Counted from the first letter of the stretch, positions 47,095 to 56,392 are shown. The stretch is DNA of 64,000 nucleotides from VAZQ01 sp963758945 (GCA_963758945.1 CAVWXY010000009.1:1-64000); one strand, 5' to 3'. Numbers and translations: made by a program. Notes: a model not told the origin generated them from the letters alone.

Positions 47095-47360
47095 GATGCT
47101 CCCCTGCGGTTGGTACGGAACAACGGCGCGCCGAATGCGGGCCGCGCACCGGCCTGGTCGCGTGAATGTTCGGAGCGCCAGAAAAAACAGCGGCGCCAGC
47201 GCAGGATGACAGCGTCTGCCGATGGCACGCGCGCCGCCCATTTTCCCCCGCGCGGAGACCTCGGCCTGTCCCGCGGTCGGGCGGCTCGGCAACAGGCTAG
47301 ACCATCCGTTCGGAAAAAGGGCTCGGACCTTTTGCCGCTACTTGCATCGCCGGCGGTCCC

Positions 47361-47608
47361 GCACGCAGCGCGGGCGCTGAAAACTGAAGCACCGCGGCCT
47401 GCTGCGGGGAGGTTTTCGCGCCGGCGTGACGATCTTCGATCCCGCGGATTTTCGCTACCGCGCCACCTATGCCGATCCGCACCAGTATCCCAGCGGCAAC
47501 CGCACCACCGCGATCGTCAACGGCAAGGTCGTGGTCGAGGACGCAGTTCATACCGGCGCGCTCCCCGGCCAGGTGCGGCGCCGCGACCGCGGCGGCCGCG
47601 CGGGCTGA
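47361..47608 (+). pseudogene. C-terminal remnant of a D-aminoacylase gene
   Basis: The end of the D-aminoacylase at 43161-44771 is repeated here in decayed form. ARALK is followed by a damaged stretch. From VTIFDPADFRYRATYADPHQ the match continues to the stop (VVVEDAVHTGALPG). About 16 of the last 60 residues differ from the intact gene, so it is an old paralogue rather than a fresh duplication. Confidence 0.85.
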
Positions 47609-47724
47609 CGCGAAGCCGCCCGGCCTCGCCGTCCATGCCGGTGCTGCCCCCCGAGGTGATCGAATAGCGATTTTTGATGCCGCCTCGTGAAATGCTGATC
47701 GGCGAGCCGAACGCGCCGACGACC

Positions 47725-48204
47725 TCAACGAATGAACATAAGGTATCCAGGCTGCTCACCCACGACAGTGATATGCCCCTTGCAGGGCGAGGTGTCCTCC
47801 AACCGAAACACATCACCGGGACGGAGCCGTCTTGTCTCACCGTCGGTCGTGGTGATTGAAAAGACTTCCCGGAGGACCACGCCGAACTGGGTCGCGGGAG
47901 TAGGATGGTTGAGACGATTCTCCAGGTCATGAGCACCCCAGCCCGCGTCGAATCCTCCGAAGAATGCGCGCGAAGCCGGAAGATTTCCTCCGATATAGAT
48001 CGGAGGTGCGGGCGGCGCGAAGTTGTTCTTGTTGAGCTCGACCGTCACGTCCTGAAAGTGGGTGCCACCCTCCGCAGTGCAAAAGAGCCTTGCATAAGTG
48101 AAGCGAAAAGGATCGTCGGAGCCCTCGCCGCGCGATACGCCGAAATCCCCCAATAAGACTACTACGGCAACGAGGAACCCGAACGCTTTGGTCCTGCAGC
48201 TCAT
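47725..48204 (-). CDS. Secreted cupin-like hypothetical protein
   Basis: 159 aa with a signal peptide (MSCRTKAFGFLVAVVVLLGDFG). The mature part contains ATQFGVVLREVFSITTTDGET and RRLRPGDVFRLEDTSPCKGH, which resemble the strands of a single-domain cupin, although the usual His-rich metal motifs are not obvious. It is probably periplasmic. Function unknown. Confidence 0.7.
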   Translation of the reverse strand: MSCRTKAFGFLVAVVVLLGDFGVSRGEGSDDPFRFTYARLFCTAEGGTHFQDVTVELNKNNFAPPAPPIYIGGNLPASRAFFGGFDAGWGAHDLENRLNHPTPATQFGVVLREVFSITTTDGETRRLRPGDVFRLEDTSPCKGHITVVGEQPGYLMFIR

Positions 48205-48404
48205 GGCGTGTCTCCTTCTTCGGTCGTCTGCGGGCTGTTTACGGGAAAGACAGACAGGTACTTTTCGTGCGGCTCTCCCCTTTCGTCCACACGGCCGATG
48301 ACGGCTCTATGACACAAGGCCGGCGCCGCAGCCGCTCGGCAGGGAGGTCAACGCTGCTTCTGGATCCGAATTTGAAGGTTCGGGAGGATCGCAACGCCGC
48401 GGTC

Positions 48405-48582
48405 GGGGTCGAGGACGCCGTGCATACCGGCGCGCTCCAATGCGGTATGCTGCCACGGAGTCTCCAGCTGGGGCAACCGATGCAATTCGATCGAACCCGG
48501 CGCCGGTTCATCACGCTGCTCGGCAGCACTACGGCGAGGGCGCAGCCGCCGGGTCGGACCTATCGTAAGATGGCAATCTAAG
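48405..48582 (+). pseudogene. Tiny remnants of a D-aminoacylase and an ABC-type receptor
   Basis: 48405-48440 encodes VEDAVHTGAL, the same C-terminal motif as the D-aminoacylase genes. Directly after it, 48481-48582 starts MQFDRTRRRFITLLGS and continues TARAQPPG, the twin-arginine leader of the uncharacterised ABC-type substrate-binding proteins (COG2984 type), then stops. These look like leftovers of repeated exchange in this strip. Confidence 0.6.
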
Positions 48583-48630
48583 ACGGATGAGCGGGCCAAG
48601 CCCGCGCATGAAGCTTGCGCGCGGGTCATG

Positions 48631-49965
48631 TCAACGTTGTATGCTTGTCCGGCTCTTCTCAAGGCTGCTCACGTTGGATGATTTTGTCTGCTTGGCGCGC
48701 ATCGATGCGCCGGGATCGTTGCCGGCGCCCGTTTGACGCTTCCTTGTTTCCAATTTCGCCGCTTGCAGCTTCTTTGTTTGCAATCCTGCCTTTTGCACGG
48801 CCGGCCGGCCACGCTTGGCGGCATATTCCTTGCCATCGATCGGCGCGACATGCGGGGGGTCTCGATCGAGATACGGGCGCCCGATCCCAAGCTCGCTCTC
48901 GTGCGCATCGATCCACTTCCACAGCTCTTCGCTTGCGGCGAATCGCTGCACGCGGGTCTCGCCCTTGACGCTCACGAGATCGACGGCAAGCCCGTGGCCG
49001 TAGCCGCCGCGGCGGCTCCCGCCGTGGTATGAGCTGTCGCTCGCCGCCTTGTTGCCGGCTGCGATCGATTGCCGGTAATCGTCGCGGAATGCGCTGGTTA
49101 TGCCCGGCATGAATCCGGCGTCGTCCATCGTGCGAAGCGCCCGGAACAGCTTCAGCTTGAAGCCGCGATCCATGCCCCCGATGACATAATCCTTGAGCGA
49201 CATGCCGGCTCTTTGTGCCGCGACCGGATCCTTCCACGCGAAGTCGGCGACGACATATTTCGTGATGGTCTTGGTGACGGTCCGCGTCTTGCCCTTCTTC
49301 TTGACCGTCGTCTTGATTCGCTCAGTCACCTTGTTCGTATCGACTTTGGGCGTCCGTTCGTACAGCGACCAGAGGTACTCGTCGATGCAGATTTCGACCA
49401 CCAGGCATTCGTCGGGAGTCTCGAACGGGCGCGCGGCCGGCTGCAGGTGCTCCTTCGCCGGATCGGACGTGAACAGGGACCCGAGCCGCACGGGTGTTTC
49501 GGGCGGCGGCGGACGAGAGTCGGGCAAAGGGGCCTCGACGACCGGCGCCCCGGCGGCGGAAACGCCCGCGAGCACGAAGGCAGTTTCGCGGGGGGCTGGA
49601 TCGACCGTCGTCGCATCGGTGGCAGGCACGGCCGCGGACGCGACGGCGGGCTTGGATGATACGGGGTCGGCCCCCGCCCCGTCTCCGAGGGAGACGGCCG
49701 CGTGCGCGACGGCAGGCTCGGGCAGCTTGAGATGGGACGTGGCCACGGCGGCCACGGAGGCCATTGCGCGTGCCCGCGGGGCGCCGACGGGCCCGGCATC
49801 AGCGCTCGACGTCGTTGCGCCGCGTGCCGCCCCGCGGTTCCAGATCGGCGTTGCGGTGCTCTCGATGCCGGACCACTCGAAGCCGCCGAGCCCGGCAGCG
49901 CACCAACCTGCGACGGCAACCGTTCCACACAACAGCACCAGCGCAAACTTCCGCGGTCTCGCCAC
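48631..49965 (-). CDS. Exported M15-like D-Ala-D-Ala carboxypeptidase-family protein
   Basis: About 444 aa from GTG 49965, which has GGGAGG 8 bases upstream; ATG 50019 is an alternative. A signal anchor (FALVLLCGTVAVAGWCAAGL) is followed by an Ala/Pro-rich linker of about 120 residues. The C-terminal peptidase domain has SSYHGGSRRGGYGHGLAVD, with His and Asp zinc ligands, and PPHVAPIDGKEY, with the third His. It ends in a Lys-rich tail. It is expected to trim peptidoglycan peptides in the periplasm. Confidence 0.83.
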   Translation of the reverse strand: MARPRKFALVLLCGTVAVAGWCAAGLGGFEWSGIESTATPIWNRGAARGATTSSADAGPVGAPRARAMASVAAVATSHLKLPEPAVAHAAVSLGDGAGADPVSSKPAVASAAVPATDATTVDPAPRETAFVLAGVSAAGAPVVEAPLPDSRPPPPETPVRLGSLFTSDPAKEHLQPAARPFETPDECLVVEICIDEYLWSLYERTPKVDTNKVTERIKTTVKKKGKTRTVTKTITKYVVADFAWKDPVAAQRAGMSLKDYVIGGMDRGFKLKLFRALRTMDDAGFMPGITSAFRDDYRQSIAAGNKAASDSSYHGGSRRGGYGHGLAVDLVSVKGETRVQRFAASEELWKWIDAHESELGIGRPYLDRDPPHVAPIDGKEYAAKRGRPAVQKAGLQTKKLQAAKLETRKRQTGAGNDPGASMRAKQTKSSNVSSLEKSRTSIQR

Positions 49966-50257
49966 GCGCTCGCCTCCCCCCGTTCGGCTCCACCGTAAGG
50001 CACGCCGCACAGCCGGCACACGATAGGATCGATTGTCGGCTCACGATCGATTCGTGCAAGACGAGAAAGCTGCGGGTAATCATTTTTCGAAAACGTGTTG
50101 CCAGAATACAACGCAGGTCTCGACGGTGAAAACGATGCAAAGCGATGCAAAGCTCGAAGCGATCATTGCCGAGATGGAGCGGCTGGCTGCGTAAGGATTG
50201 ATTGCCGTCACACTTGCCCGTCGCCTGCCACGTCGTCATGGCCGAGCTTGGCCCAGC

Positions 50258-50298
50258 GATCCCGCTTAGGGTGGCACGGTCGTCGTCCCTAAGCGGGA
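50258..50298 (-). terminator. 13-bp perfect hairpin overlapping the oxygenase stop codon
   Basis: ATCCCGCTTAGGG (50258-50270) and its exact complement (50286-50298) enclose 15 bases. The TAG stop of the FAD-oxygenase reading lies inside the stem. No long U-run follows on either strand, so it may work as an mRNA-stabilising hairpin or a REP-like site instead of an intrinsic terminator. Confidence 0.6.
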
Positions 50299-51555
50299 TT
50301 GCCCGGTGGCGAGCGGACGAGACCGGCCCGCTTCGTGACCAGGGAACTTGAAGCTACTGCGCCTGTCATCGCATCGACGTTCTCCGGCGCGAAGAAGTCC
50401 GCAGGTGATATCGTCCCGGCGTTCATCCGCGCAAACCCGTCCATAGCCTCACGGTTGCCAGCAATCGCGCCAAAAAGCTGCTGCGTTTCGGGCGGCAGCG
50501 GTTCCAGCGTTGCCAGTTGGCAGGTGAATTCGTACATCGCCTTAACCTGTGCGTCCCGAGTGCGGTGATTCTCATCCATCGCATCCTCGAACGGCCGAGT
50601 TCCGGAGAAGGATTTCGTGGAGCGCGGTCGCGCAGCGTTCTGCATCGCGAAAGGCATCCATGATTCCTTGCGCGGTGATAAAGTCTTTGTTGTAGCCGGC
50701 GTCTCCCACGAGCGCCCACCCGGGACCGTAAGGTTTGCGGAAATAGTTCGGGACGGCTGCACCGGCGAAACGCGCTTCCTGCTTGGCGCCGCGCAGACGA
50801 TCGGCGAAATCCGGCGCCAGCTCGATCGTCTTTCGGTAATTTCCTTCGATGTCCTTCTTGTTCTCCGCGAACTCCGCATATGGCCATCCGGCAATGACCA
50901 CGGTCCGATCGTCATGGGTTGGAACGGCCGCAAATCCTCGTTTCTCGCGGATATAGGTTTCGAAGCGGCCATCCATCGGCAGCCCGCTCCAATAGGTGTA
51001 GTAGGCCACGAGCAAGGGGGGCTTCTCGTCATATTGCTCGGGCCGGACGGCAGCAGCCAGAACCGAGTGCCTGCCATCGGCACCGACGACGACCTGCGCA
51101 CGCTCGATGATCGAGTCGCCATGCGTCGAACGGCCCTTAATCCCGACGACGCGGCCGCCTTCGATCAACACCTCCTCGACGGTGAAACCTTCGCGAACCT
51201 CCGCACCGGATTCGGCGGCTGCATCGACGAGCAGCTTGTCGAGTACTGTCCGCCGCGGGCAATACGCGACCGGCGACTCCCTTGTCCCTGGCGCGCCGGC
51301 AATCGTGAAGGGACCAAAGTCGAAGAAGTAGGTGTGGATTTGCGGGCACCCGGTCGCTGTCAAGCGATCGAGGAGGCCCCATCTCGACAGTGCGCTTACG
51401 CCAAGGGGGTGCAGGATATGGGTGGATACGGTATCGCTCGGAAAGGCAGCGCGATCGACCACAAGCACTCGATACCCTTGCCGAGCCAGCAACATGGCCG
51501 TCGGGGAACCAGCGCATCGGGCGCCGACGACGATTGCGTCGAATGCCTTGGTCAT
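50289..51555 (-). pseudogene. FAD-dependent monooxygenase, frameshifted near the C-terminus
   Basis: From ATG 51555 (MTKAFDAIVVGARCAGSPTA, Rossmann FAD site) the frame runs through VVGADGRHSVLA and LVGDAGYNKDFITAQGIMDAF, the second FAD motif. At about 50610 one extra base in ATCCTTC moves the family's C-terminal part, FSGTRPFEDAMDE and onward (YEFTCQLATLEP, INAGTISPADFFAPEN-like), into another frame that ends at 50289. Read without the shift, the first frame ends after 14 foreign residues at 50572. It overlaps the upstream hydrolase by ATGA, so the two are translationally coupled. It resembles geranylgeranyl-reductase/aromatic hydroxylase-like flavoproteins. Confidence 0.85.
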
Positions 51556-52499
51556 CGTGCCCCCCGGTTCGTGTTGGTCCCACCGTCGAGCGCAGCACGC
51601 AGCGCGTGCAGCAGCGCTTCCGGTTGCTCGACGGGAGGATCGTCGTTGCAGTTCTCGATCACATGCAGAGGCCATCCGAAGCGCGCGCTTGCGTCCTCGG
51701 CGACCCGAAGCGGGGTCGCGCGGTCGTGACGGCCCCAGATCAGGGTGGTCGGAATTGCTATGCGCGCGAGGTCGCCGCTCGAAATCGCGGGCACCCCGAA
51801 CTGCTCCATGAGCGCGGCAACCGCGGCTTGAACGCTCGGCGTGCGGGCACGATCGAGGTTGTAGGCTTCGAACGGTCGCCACCGCTCGCCCATGCGTTGG
51901 CGCAGCGCGTCAAGGTTGAACGCGCAGTGGTGCCAGAGATCCGTGTGGGTGCGCTCGCTCGGCTGCGCGAGGAAATTCGACAAGGCGAGCCCGAACTCCG
52001 GTGCCGGCTGGAACGGACGGAGGCCGAACGTGTCCACGAGCGTGAGCTGGCTCAGCCGGTGACCCTGATCGCAGGCGAAGCGGGCCGCGATGGCGCCGCC
52101 GAGCAGCTGGCCCACCAGGACCGGCGGCGTTTTGCATCTCTGCTCGATCAGCTCGCCCAGCCATTCCATCGCGCGAGCGGCATCGCTCCGGCCATCGCCG
52201 GTGATCTCCGAGTTACCGTGGCCAGGCAGGTCAGGGGCAATCACGCGGTGGGTTGCCGTCAGCACGGGGATGACCCGCATCCAGTGGGCCGCGTTCGCCA
52301 TAGGGCCATGCAGCAGCACGACCGGCGGACCGTCGCCACCCTCCAGCACAGCGGTTGAGATGCGGGCCAGGAGCAGCCGGCGTTCCGTTACGGGCATTTC
52401 TGCCAAAAGCCGTCGACGAGCCTCCTCGCCCGGGAGCGGTTCTCCGTCCTTCTCTCGCCTTCGGTCTTGTGCCGTGCTGTGCACCTGCGCCTCGGCCAT
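51552..52499 (-). CDS. Alpha/beta-hydrolase-fold protein lacking catalytic Ser and His
   Basis: 315 aa. The fold is clear: VVLLHGPMANAAHWMRVIP (oxyanion loop), VIAPDLPGHGNSE, LIWGRHDRATPL (acid Asp). The nucleophile elbow reads VLVGQLLGGAIA, so the serine expected in GxSxG is Leu (codon 52104-52106). The region that should hold the histidine reads ENCNDDPPVEQPE, where relatives have a His before the PxxEQP. Two triad members are thus missing and it is probably non-hydrolytic. It sits between a LuxR regulator and the FAD enzyme, all on one strand. Confidence 0.85.
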   Translation of the reverse strand: MAEAQVHSTAQDRRREKDGEPLPGEEARRRLLAEMPVTERRLLLARISTAVLEGGDGPPVVLLHGPMANAAHWMRVIPVLTATHRVIAPDLPGHGNSEITGDGRSDAARAMEWLGELIEQRCKTPPVLVGQLLGGAIAARFACDQGHRLSQLTLVDTFGLRPFQPAPEFGLALSNFLAQPSERTHTDLWHHCAFNLDALRQRMGERWRPFEAYNLDRARTPSVQAAVAALMEQFGVPAISSGDLARIAIPTTLIWGRHDRATPLRVAEDASARFGWPLHVIENCNDDPPVEQPEALLHALRAALDGGTNTNRGAR

Positions 52500-52647
52500 G
52501 GCGTCTTCCTCGCTTCCGTCCGCAATGTCGGTCCGTGGACGAAGCTACGAGAGAGAGTGCAGGCCGCGCTTCGGGGAAACACCCCAATGTGCGCCTGGCG
52601 ACGGCGTGGGTGATTTTCCCCAGACGCGGATGGTGAGCTTCGGTGGG

Positions 52648-54321
52648 TCAGATGAGCTTGTGCCGGTAGGCGAAGGCCGTCGCCGCGGCTCGCGAGGGGA
52701 CATCAAGCTTGGAGAAGATGTTGCTGACATGCCGGTCGACCGTCTTCTCGCTCAGGGACAGCTTGCCGGCGATGGCCTTGTTGGTTTCCCCGGTGGCGAC
52801 CAGGCGAAGGACCTGCAGCTCGCGCGGCGTCAGCCGATGAGTCTGACCGCAAGGAGCGCCCTTCATCAGCGGGTCAATCCTGGCGAGATCCGGCGTGGCG
52901 CCTAGGCGCTCGAACACGGACTTGGCCACGTCCAGCTCCAGACTGGCGCTGTCCTCGTCCCCCAAGGCGCGGTAGGCCATTCCGATCAGCACGCGCACGC
53001 GCGCACCGGCGTAGGGTGCCTCGATCCGCTGCCACACCTCGAAGGCGCGGCGCAGCGAGCCGAGCGCGGCTTGCGCGTCGCCTTCGGCCAGGTCCACCGC
53101 TCCGCATGCCTGCGCGGCAATCGCGCCCGGCACCCCCGTATCGAAGCTCCGGGCAATTTCCTCCAGGTCCCGGCAGGCGTTGCGCGCGTCCTGAACTTCG
53201 CCCGTCGCCAACATGATCTCGATATAGGCGGGCAGTACACTCATGCGTTTCAGCCGGTTCGTCGTCGTGCTTGCGACGCGGCGAATGGCGGTGGTGGCCG
53301 CGCCGGAGCGTCCTTGCACGAGGCGCAACAGCGCCAAGCCCGGTTGGGGCTCCAGCCCCAGCTGGCTCGCGCCTCGATACGCCTCCTCGGCTGCGGCGAA
53401 CTCGCCTTTCAAGCGATGCACCTCTGCCTGCTGGTAGAGTGCCGCGGCGGCAGCCTGCTGGTTGACGCCCTGCGAACGCGCGCAGGCCTGTCGCGCCTCC
53501 TCGATCGCCTCTGGCCACATGCCACCCAACTGCATGATCTCTGCCCGATGTACCTGGCAGACGCCGGCGAAGGGGACCATGTCGGGCTGGCCCTCGCACC
53601 ACCGTGTCAGGGCGGCCGTCCACTCGCGGGTGCGGTCGAGCGCATATACTTGCTGACAGGCCTGGATCACGCTGCAGTACATCAAGCCCGTCACCAGGGG
53701 TGACAGCTCCCCCGCCGTGACCGCGAGCATCGTCTCGTCCAGGAGCGCGAGCCCGGCTTCGATCTGTCCCTGCTGCAGGCGAATCCGGCCCTGCTGGTGG
53801 CGGGCACAGGCGATGAGGTCCGGGTCGCCGCAGCGCTCGCCGATTGCGGCCGCGTCGGCTGCGGCGGCGTACGCGCTCTCGAAGTCACCGGATTCGAGGC
53901 GCTGCTCGACTACCGGCAGCAGCAGATAGCCTCGCTCGGCGCACTCGCGCGCGGCACGCTCCAGCAACCGTTGAGCACGGGCAAGCCAGCCGGTCGCGCG
54001 GCCCATCTCGCTGCGCATGAGCAGGCGAAACCCGAGCCAGAACGCGCAGCGGACGGCGCGAGCGCATTGGCCGGCGTTCACATGAGCGTTGTAGGCACGT
54101 TCAAGTGTCCCAAGGTATTCCTCGTCCCGACCGACCAGGTATGCCGCCATCGCAAGCAGTTCGAGATCCTTGGCTTCCAGCGGAGTTTCCCGGTCGGCGT
54201 GCGATAGCGCCTGGTACGCATCGGCCCATGCGCGCTGCCGGTAGGACTGACGGGCACGATCGAGCTCGTGGCGTTTGCGGGGGCGTACAGGCTTCAGCTG
54301 GCCCCGACGCATGTGAGTCAT
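52648..54321 (-). CDS. LuxR-family transcriptional regulator with TPR-like sensor region
   Basis: About 557 aa from ATG 54321 (MTHMRRGQLKPVRPRKR). Residues 30-470 are helical TPR-like repeats (AYLVGRDEEYLGTLERAY, then many AxxLGxxxxA helices), as in MalT-type regulators but without the ATPase domain. The C-terminus is a full LuxR HTH: LTPRELQVLRLVATGETNKA and LSEKTVDRHVSNIFSKLDV. It is probably a ligand-responsive activator of the adjacent hydrolase-oxygenase pair. The intergenic gap is about 150 bp. Confidence 0.88.
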   Translation of the reverse strand: MTHMRRGQLKPVRPRKRHELDRARQSYRQRAWADAYQALSHADRETPLEAKDLELLAMAAYLVGRDEEYLGTLERAYNAHVNAGQCARAVRCAFWLGFRLLMRSEMGRATGWLARAQRLLERAARECAERGYLLLPVVEQRLESGDFESAYAAAADAAAIGERCGDPDLIACARHQQGRIRLQQGQIEAGLALLDETMLAVTAGELSPLVTGLMYCSVIQACQQVYALDRTREWTAALTRWCEGQPDMVPFAGVCQVHRAEIMQLGGMWPEAIEEARQACARSQGVNQQAAAAALYQQAEVHRLKGEFAAAEEAYRGASQLGLEPQPGLALLRLVQGRSGAATTAIRRVASTTTNRLKRMSVLPAYIEIMLATGEVQDARNACRDLEEIARSFDTGVPGAIAAQACGAVDLAEGDAQAALGSLRRAFEVWQRIEAPYAGARVRVLIGMAYRALGDEDSASLELDVAKSVFERLGATPDLARIDPLMKGAPCGQTHRLTPRELQVLRLVATGETNKAIAGKLSLSEKTVDRHVSNIFSKLDVPSRAAATAFAYRHKLI

Positions 54322-54662
54322 CCGCGTTGTTCCAATCTCGTGGAGATTAGCAGACCTGCGAGATTGGTAACGCATCGTGCCCGCTGAGTCGCCGTATTCG
54401 GGCGAGGTTCGCCTAGCAACTTGAAAGTTTCGGAATCGTTCCTGCTCCGTGCCCACCGACCTGATCGATTAGGTGGGCGACTTCCGTTACTGGCACGAAC
54501 GCGATCAACCGGTACGTCCGCTTCTCTAATCGGCCGTTCGGGGTCAAGCGCTTTCAGACTATCCACCACTACAGAGTCGATGTCGCTCGCGGGCTCTCGC
54601 TTCTCTTCGGACTCGGCACCAAGGCCCTTCCATCATGGGATTCGAGGATCAGGCGGAACAAT
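54322..54662. other. Intergenic, no gene seen
   Basis: Upstream region of the LuxR gene. It probably contains its promoter and the left junction of the IS110 element. No recognised coding sequence. Confidence 0.4.
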
Positions 54663-55112
54663 CTCTACCGCGGCCTTGCCGTGAGATACGGCCGACCCAA
54701 GCGGACATACGAACTCACCTCATCCATCGTCCCGCGAGGGACATCATTCCACCGTTAGGTGGATCTCAGGTTTTTCTCCTATCTGATTTGATCCTGTACG
54801 TTCTCACGCTGCGGCGACCTCCCTAGTCCATCGGAATTCGGTGCCGTCAACCCAGATGCGATGCATGATCACGGCCAGCCGACGCGCTCTACCGCGGCCT
54901 TGCCGTGAGATACGGCCGACCCAAGCGGACATACGAACTCACCTCATCCATCGTCCCGCGAGGGACATCATTCCACCGTTAGGTGGATCTCAGGTTTTTC
55001 TCCTATCTGATTTGATCCTGTACGTTCTCACGCTGCGGCGACCTCCCTAGTCCATCGGAATTCGGTGCCGTCAACCCAGATGCGATGCATGATCACGGCC
55101 AGCCGACGCGCT
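54663..55112. repeat. Tandem duplication (2 x 224 bp) of the IS110 3' end
   Basis: The 224-bp unit at 54663-54886 is repeated at 54887-55110, directly in tandem; the first bases of the unit (CT) also continue after copy 2. I saw no difference between the copies. Each contains the last 27 codons of the transposase and the following 141 bp of hairpin-rich non-coding DNA. Such near-perfect identity means the duplication is recent. Confidence 0.92.
54887..55027 (-). ncRNA. Candidate IS110/IS1111 bridge RNA region (copy next to the transposase)
   Basis: Directly after the transposase stop, three stem-loops follow within 90 bp: TCCACC/GGTGGA with loop GTTA on the plus strand (54972-54987), GTCCC/GGGAC with loop GCGA (54953-54966), and GCCGT/ACGGC with loop GAGAT (54902-54916). 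IS1111-group elements encode their recombination-guiding bridge RNA in the 3' non-coding part, so position and structure fit. A second full copy lies at 54663-54803. The RNA itself is inferred. Confidence 0.5.
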
Positions 55113-56059
55113 AGCGCCACGATCGCCTTCTTTATCCCGCGGTGCCTGGCAATCTTTATCGCCCAGGCCTTGAGCCAGGACCATTTCGCCGAACGCAGCA
55201 GCATGCTCTGGGCCGCTTCGTAGAGCATCATCCGCATCATCTCGTCTCCACACCGTGATATTGCGCCGGTTCGGTCGATCTCGCCCGACTGATACTTGGC
55301 AGGTGTCAATCCAAATACCGCCCCGACCGCCTTGGAGTTCCTGAAGCGGGCCGGTACATCGACGGTGACGCGATAGGTCAGCGCGACCACAGGGCCGACA
55401 CCGGGGGTTGTCATCAGGCGCCGGCACACCTCATCGTCCCGGACGATGGCCAGCAAGCGGCGATGCAGGATGCCGAGCTGCTCGCGAACGACCCGCCGGA
55501 CAATGAGCAGCGGTTCCACCAGCGCGGCCAAATCGGGGAGGTTCTCGACAAGCTCCCTGATACGCGTCTCGAACTTGACCGTCCCGATCATGCCGACCTT
55601 GAGACCGAAGTTGCGCAAGGTGGCACGCAGGTCGTTCTCGATGGCAATGGCCTTCGATTGAAGCAGCTTGCGATGGGTCAGCAGTACCCGAAGCTTCTGG
55701 CTGCGTAATGTCTTCACATGCACCGGGCGATAGAGCCCCACCCGCATCATCTGCGCTATGCCACGCGCGTCATTGCGGTCCGTCTTGTTGATCTGTGCCT
55801 TCAACATCGCCCGCATGTGCCGCGTCTCAACGCAGATCACCGGCAAGCCCGCTTCGGCGAGAGCGCTGAACAGCCATTGCGACAACGGTCCAGCTTCCAA
55901 CCCAATTCGCTTGAAGTGGTAGGCGGGGTTCTTCAGCACCGCCAACAACGCTTCAGGTTCGCTCGCCACCTTTACTTCCCGAACGATCTTGCCTGCGTCA
56001 TTCACAATGCAGATGCTCGTATCCTTGACCGAAACGTCCAGTCCAGCAAAATGGTCCAT
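55028..56059 (-). CDS. IS110-family transposase (DEDD recombinase)
   Basis: 343 aa. The RuvC-like domain has D in FAGLDVSVKDTS, E in IGLEAGPLSQWL, and the DxxD pair in KTDRNDARGIAQM. The C-terminal Tnp_20 domain has TTPGVGPVVALTYRV, the FGLTPAKYQSG loop and the conserved serine in ISRCGDEMMRMMLYEAA. It appears intact. With a bridge RNA it would recombine a circular IS copy into a target. The last 27 codons are also present, detached, in the outer repeat copy. Confidence 0.95.
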   Translation of the reverse strand: MDHFAGLDVSVKDTSICIVNDAGKIVREVKVASEPEALLAVLKNPAYHFKRIGLEAGPLSQWLFSALAEAGLPVICVETRHMRAMLKAQINKTDRNDARGIAQMMRVGLYRPVHVKTLRSQKLRVLLTHRKLLQSKAIAIENDLRATLRNFGLKVGMIGTVKFETRIRELVENLPDLAALVEPLLIVRRVVREQLGILHRRLLAIVRDDEVCRRLMTTPGVGPVVALTYRVTVDVPARFRNSKAVGAVFGLTPAKYQSGEIDRTGAISRCGDEMMRMMLYEAAQSMLLRSAKWSWLKAWAIKIARHRGIKKAIVALARRLAVIMHRIWVDGTEFRWTREVAAA

Positions 56060-56359
56060 GCTGCGCTTCTCCTTCTGATGCTTGAGGCCGTGTTCACGGA
56101 CCTCGTTTCACCATCAGCCTGAAGCGCATCACCCAAAATCTTCAGCTATCCACAAGCTGGCAGGCCGATTACCCCATCTCTGACGTCCGCTTGCGGGGGC
56201 AAAAGCGGACCAAATATGCTCGGTTCGAGTTCTTCGCATGTTGGGTAGAGTTGAGATGTGGCGCGGTGGCCGTAGGCCGAACATATCTGTTGTCCGCCCC
56301 TTTCGTCTGGCGGTGCCTTAGTGGTTCAACCTTGACTCCGTTTCCACATTCCGCTCATC

Positions 56360-56392
56360 GAACCGGACATGCAGATTTCCCGCATCCGGCTC
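56360..56392 (-). ncRNA. Group II intron domain V
   Basis: On the minus strand GAGCCGGATGCGGG, loop AAA, TCTGCATGTCCGGTTC: the conserved domain V hairpin with catalytic AGC and GAAA-like loop and two-base bulge. It lies directly after the maturase gene, the normal order. Confidence 0.88.

Larger units (their letters stand above)
54663..56310 (-). mobile_element. IS110-family element with duplicated 3' end
   Basis: A DEDD transposase gene with non-coding flanks, neither end defined by inverted repeats, as is usual in IS110. The left limit is given by the tandem duplication, the right by the group II intron. An 8-bp inverted repeat (GTCCGCTT at 56185, AAGCGGAC at 56203) lies in the upstream non-coding part. 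Exact ends cannot be read off without an empty site. Confidence 0.7.

Noticed and set aside
50140..50195. Short plus-strand ORF of 19 codons (MQSDAKLEAIIAEMERLAA)
   Set aside because: The peptide looks natural and helical, but there is no ribosome site, family or neighbour to support it. Probably the tail of a lost gene.
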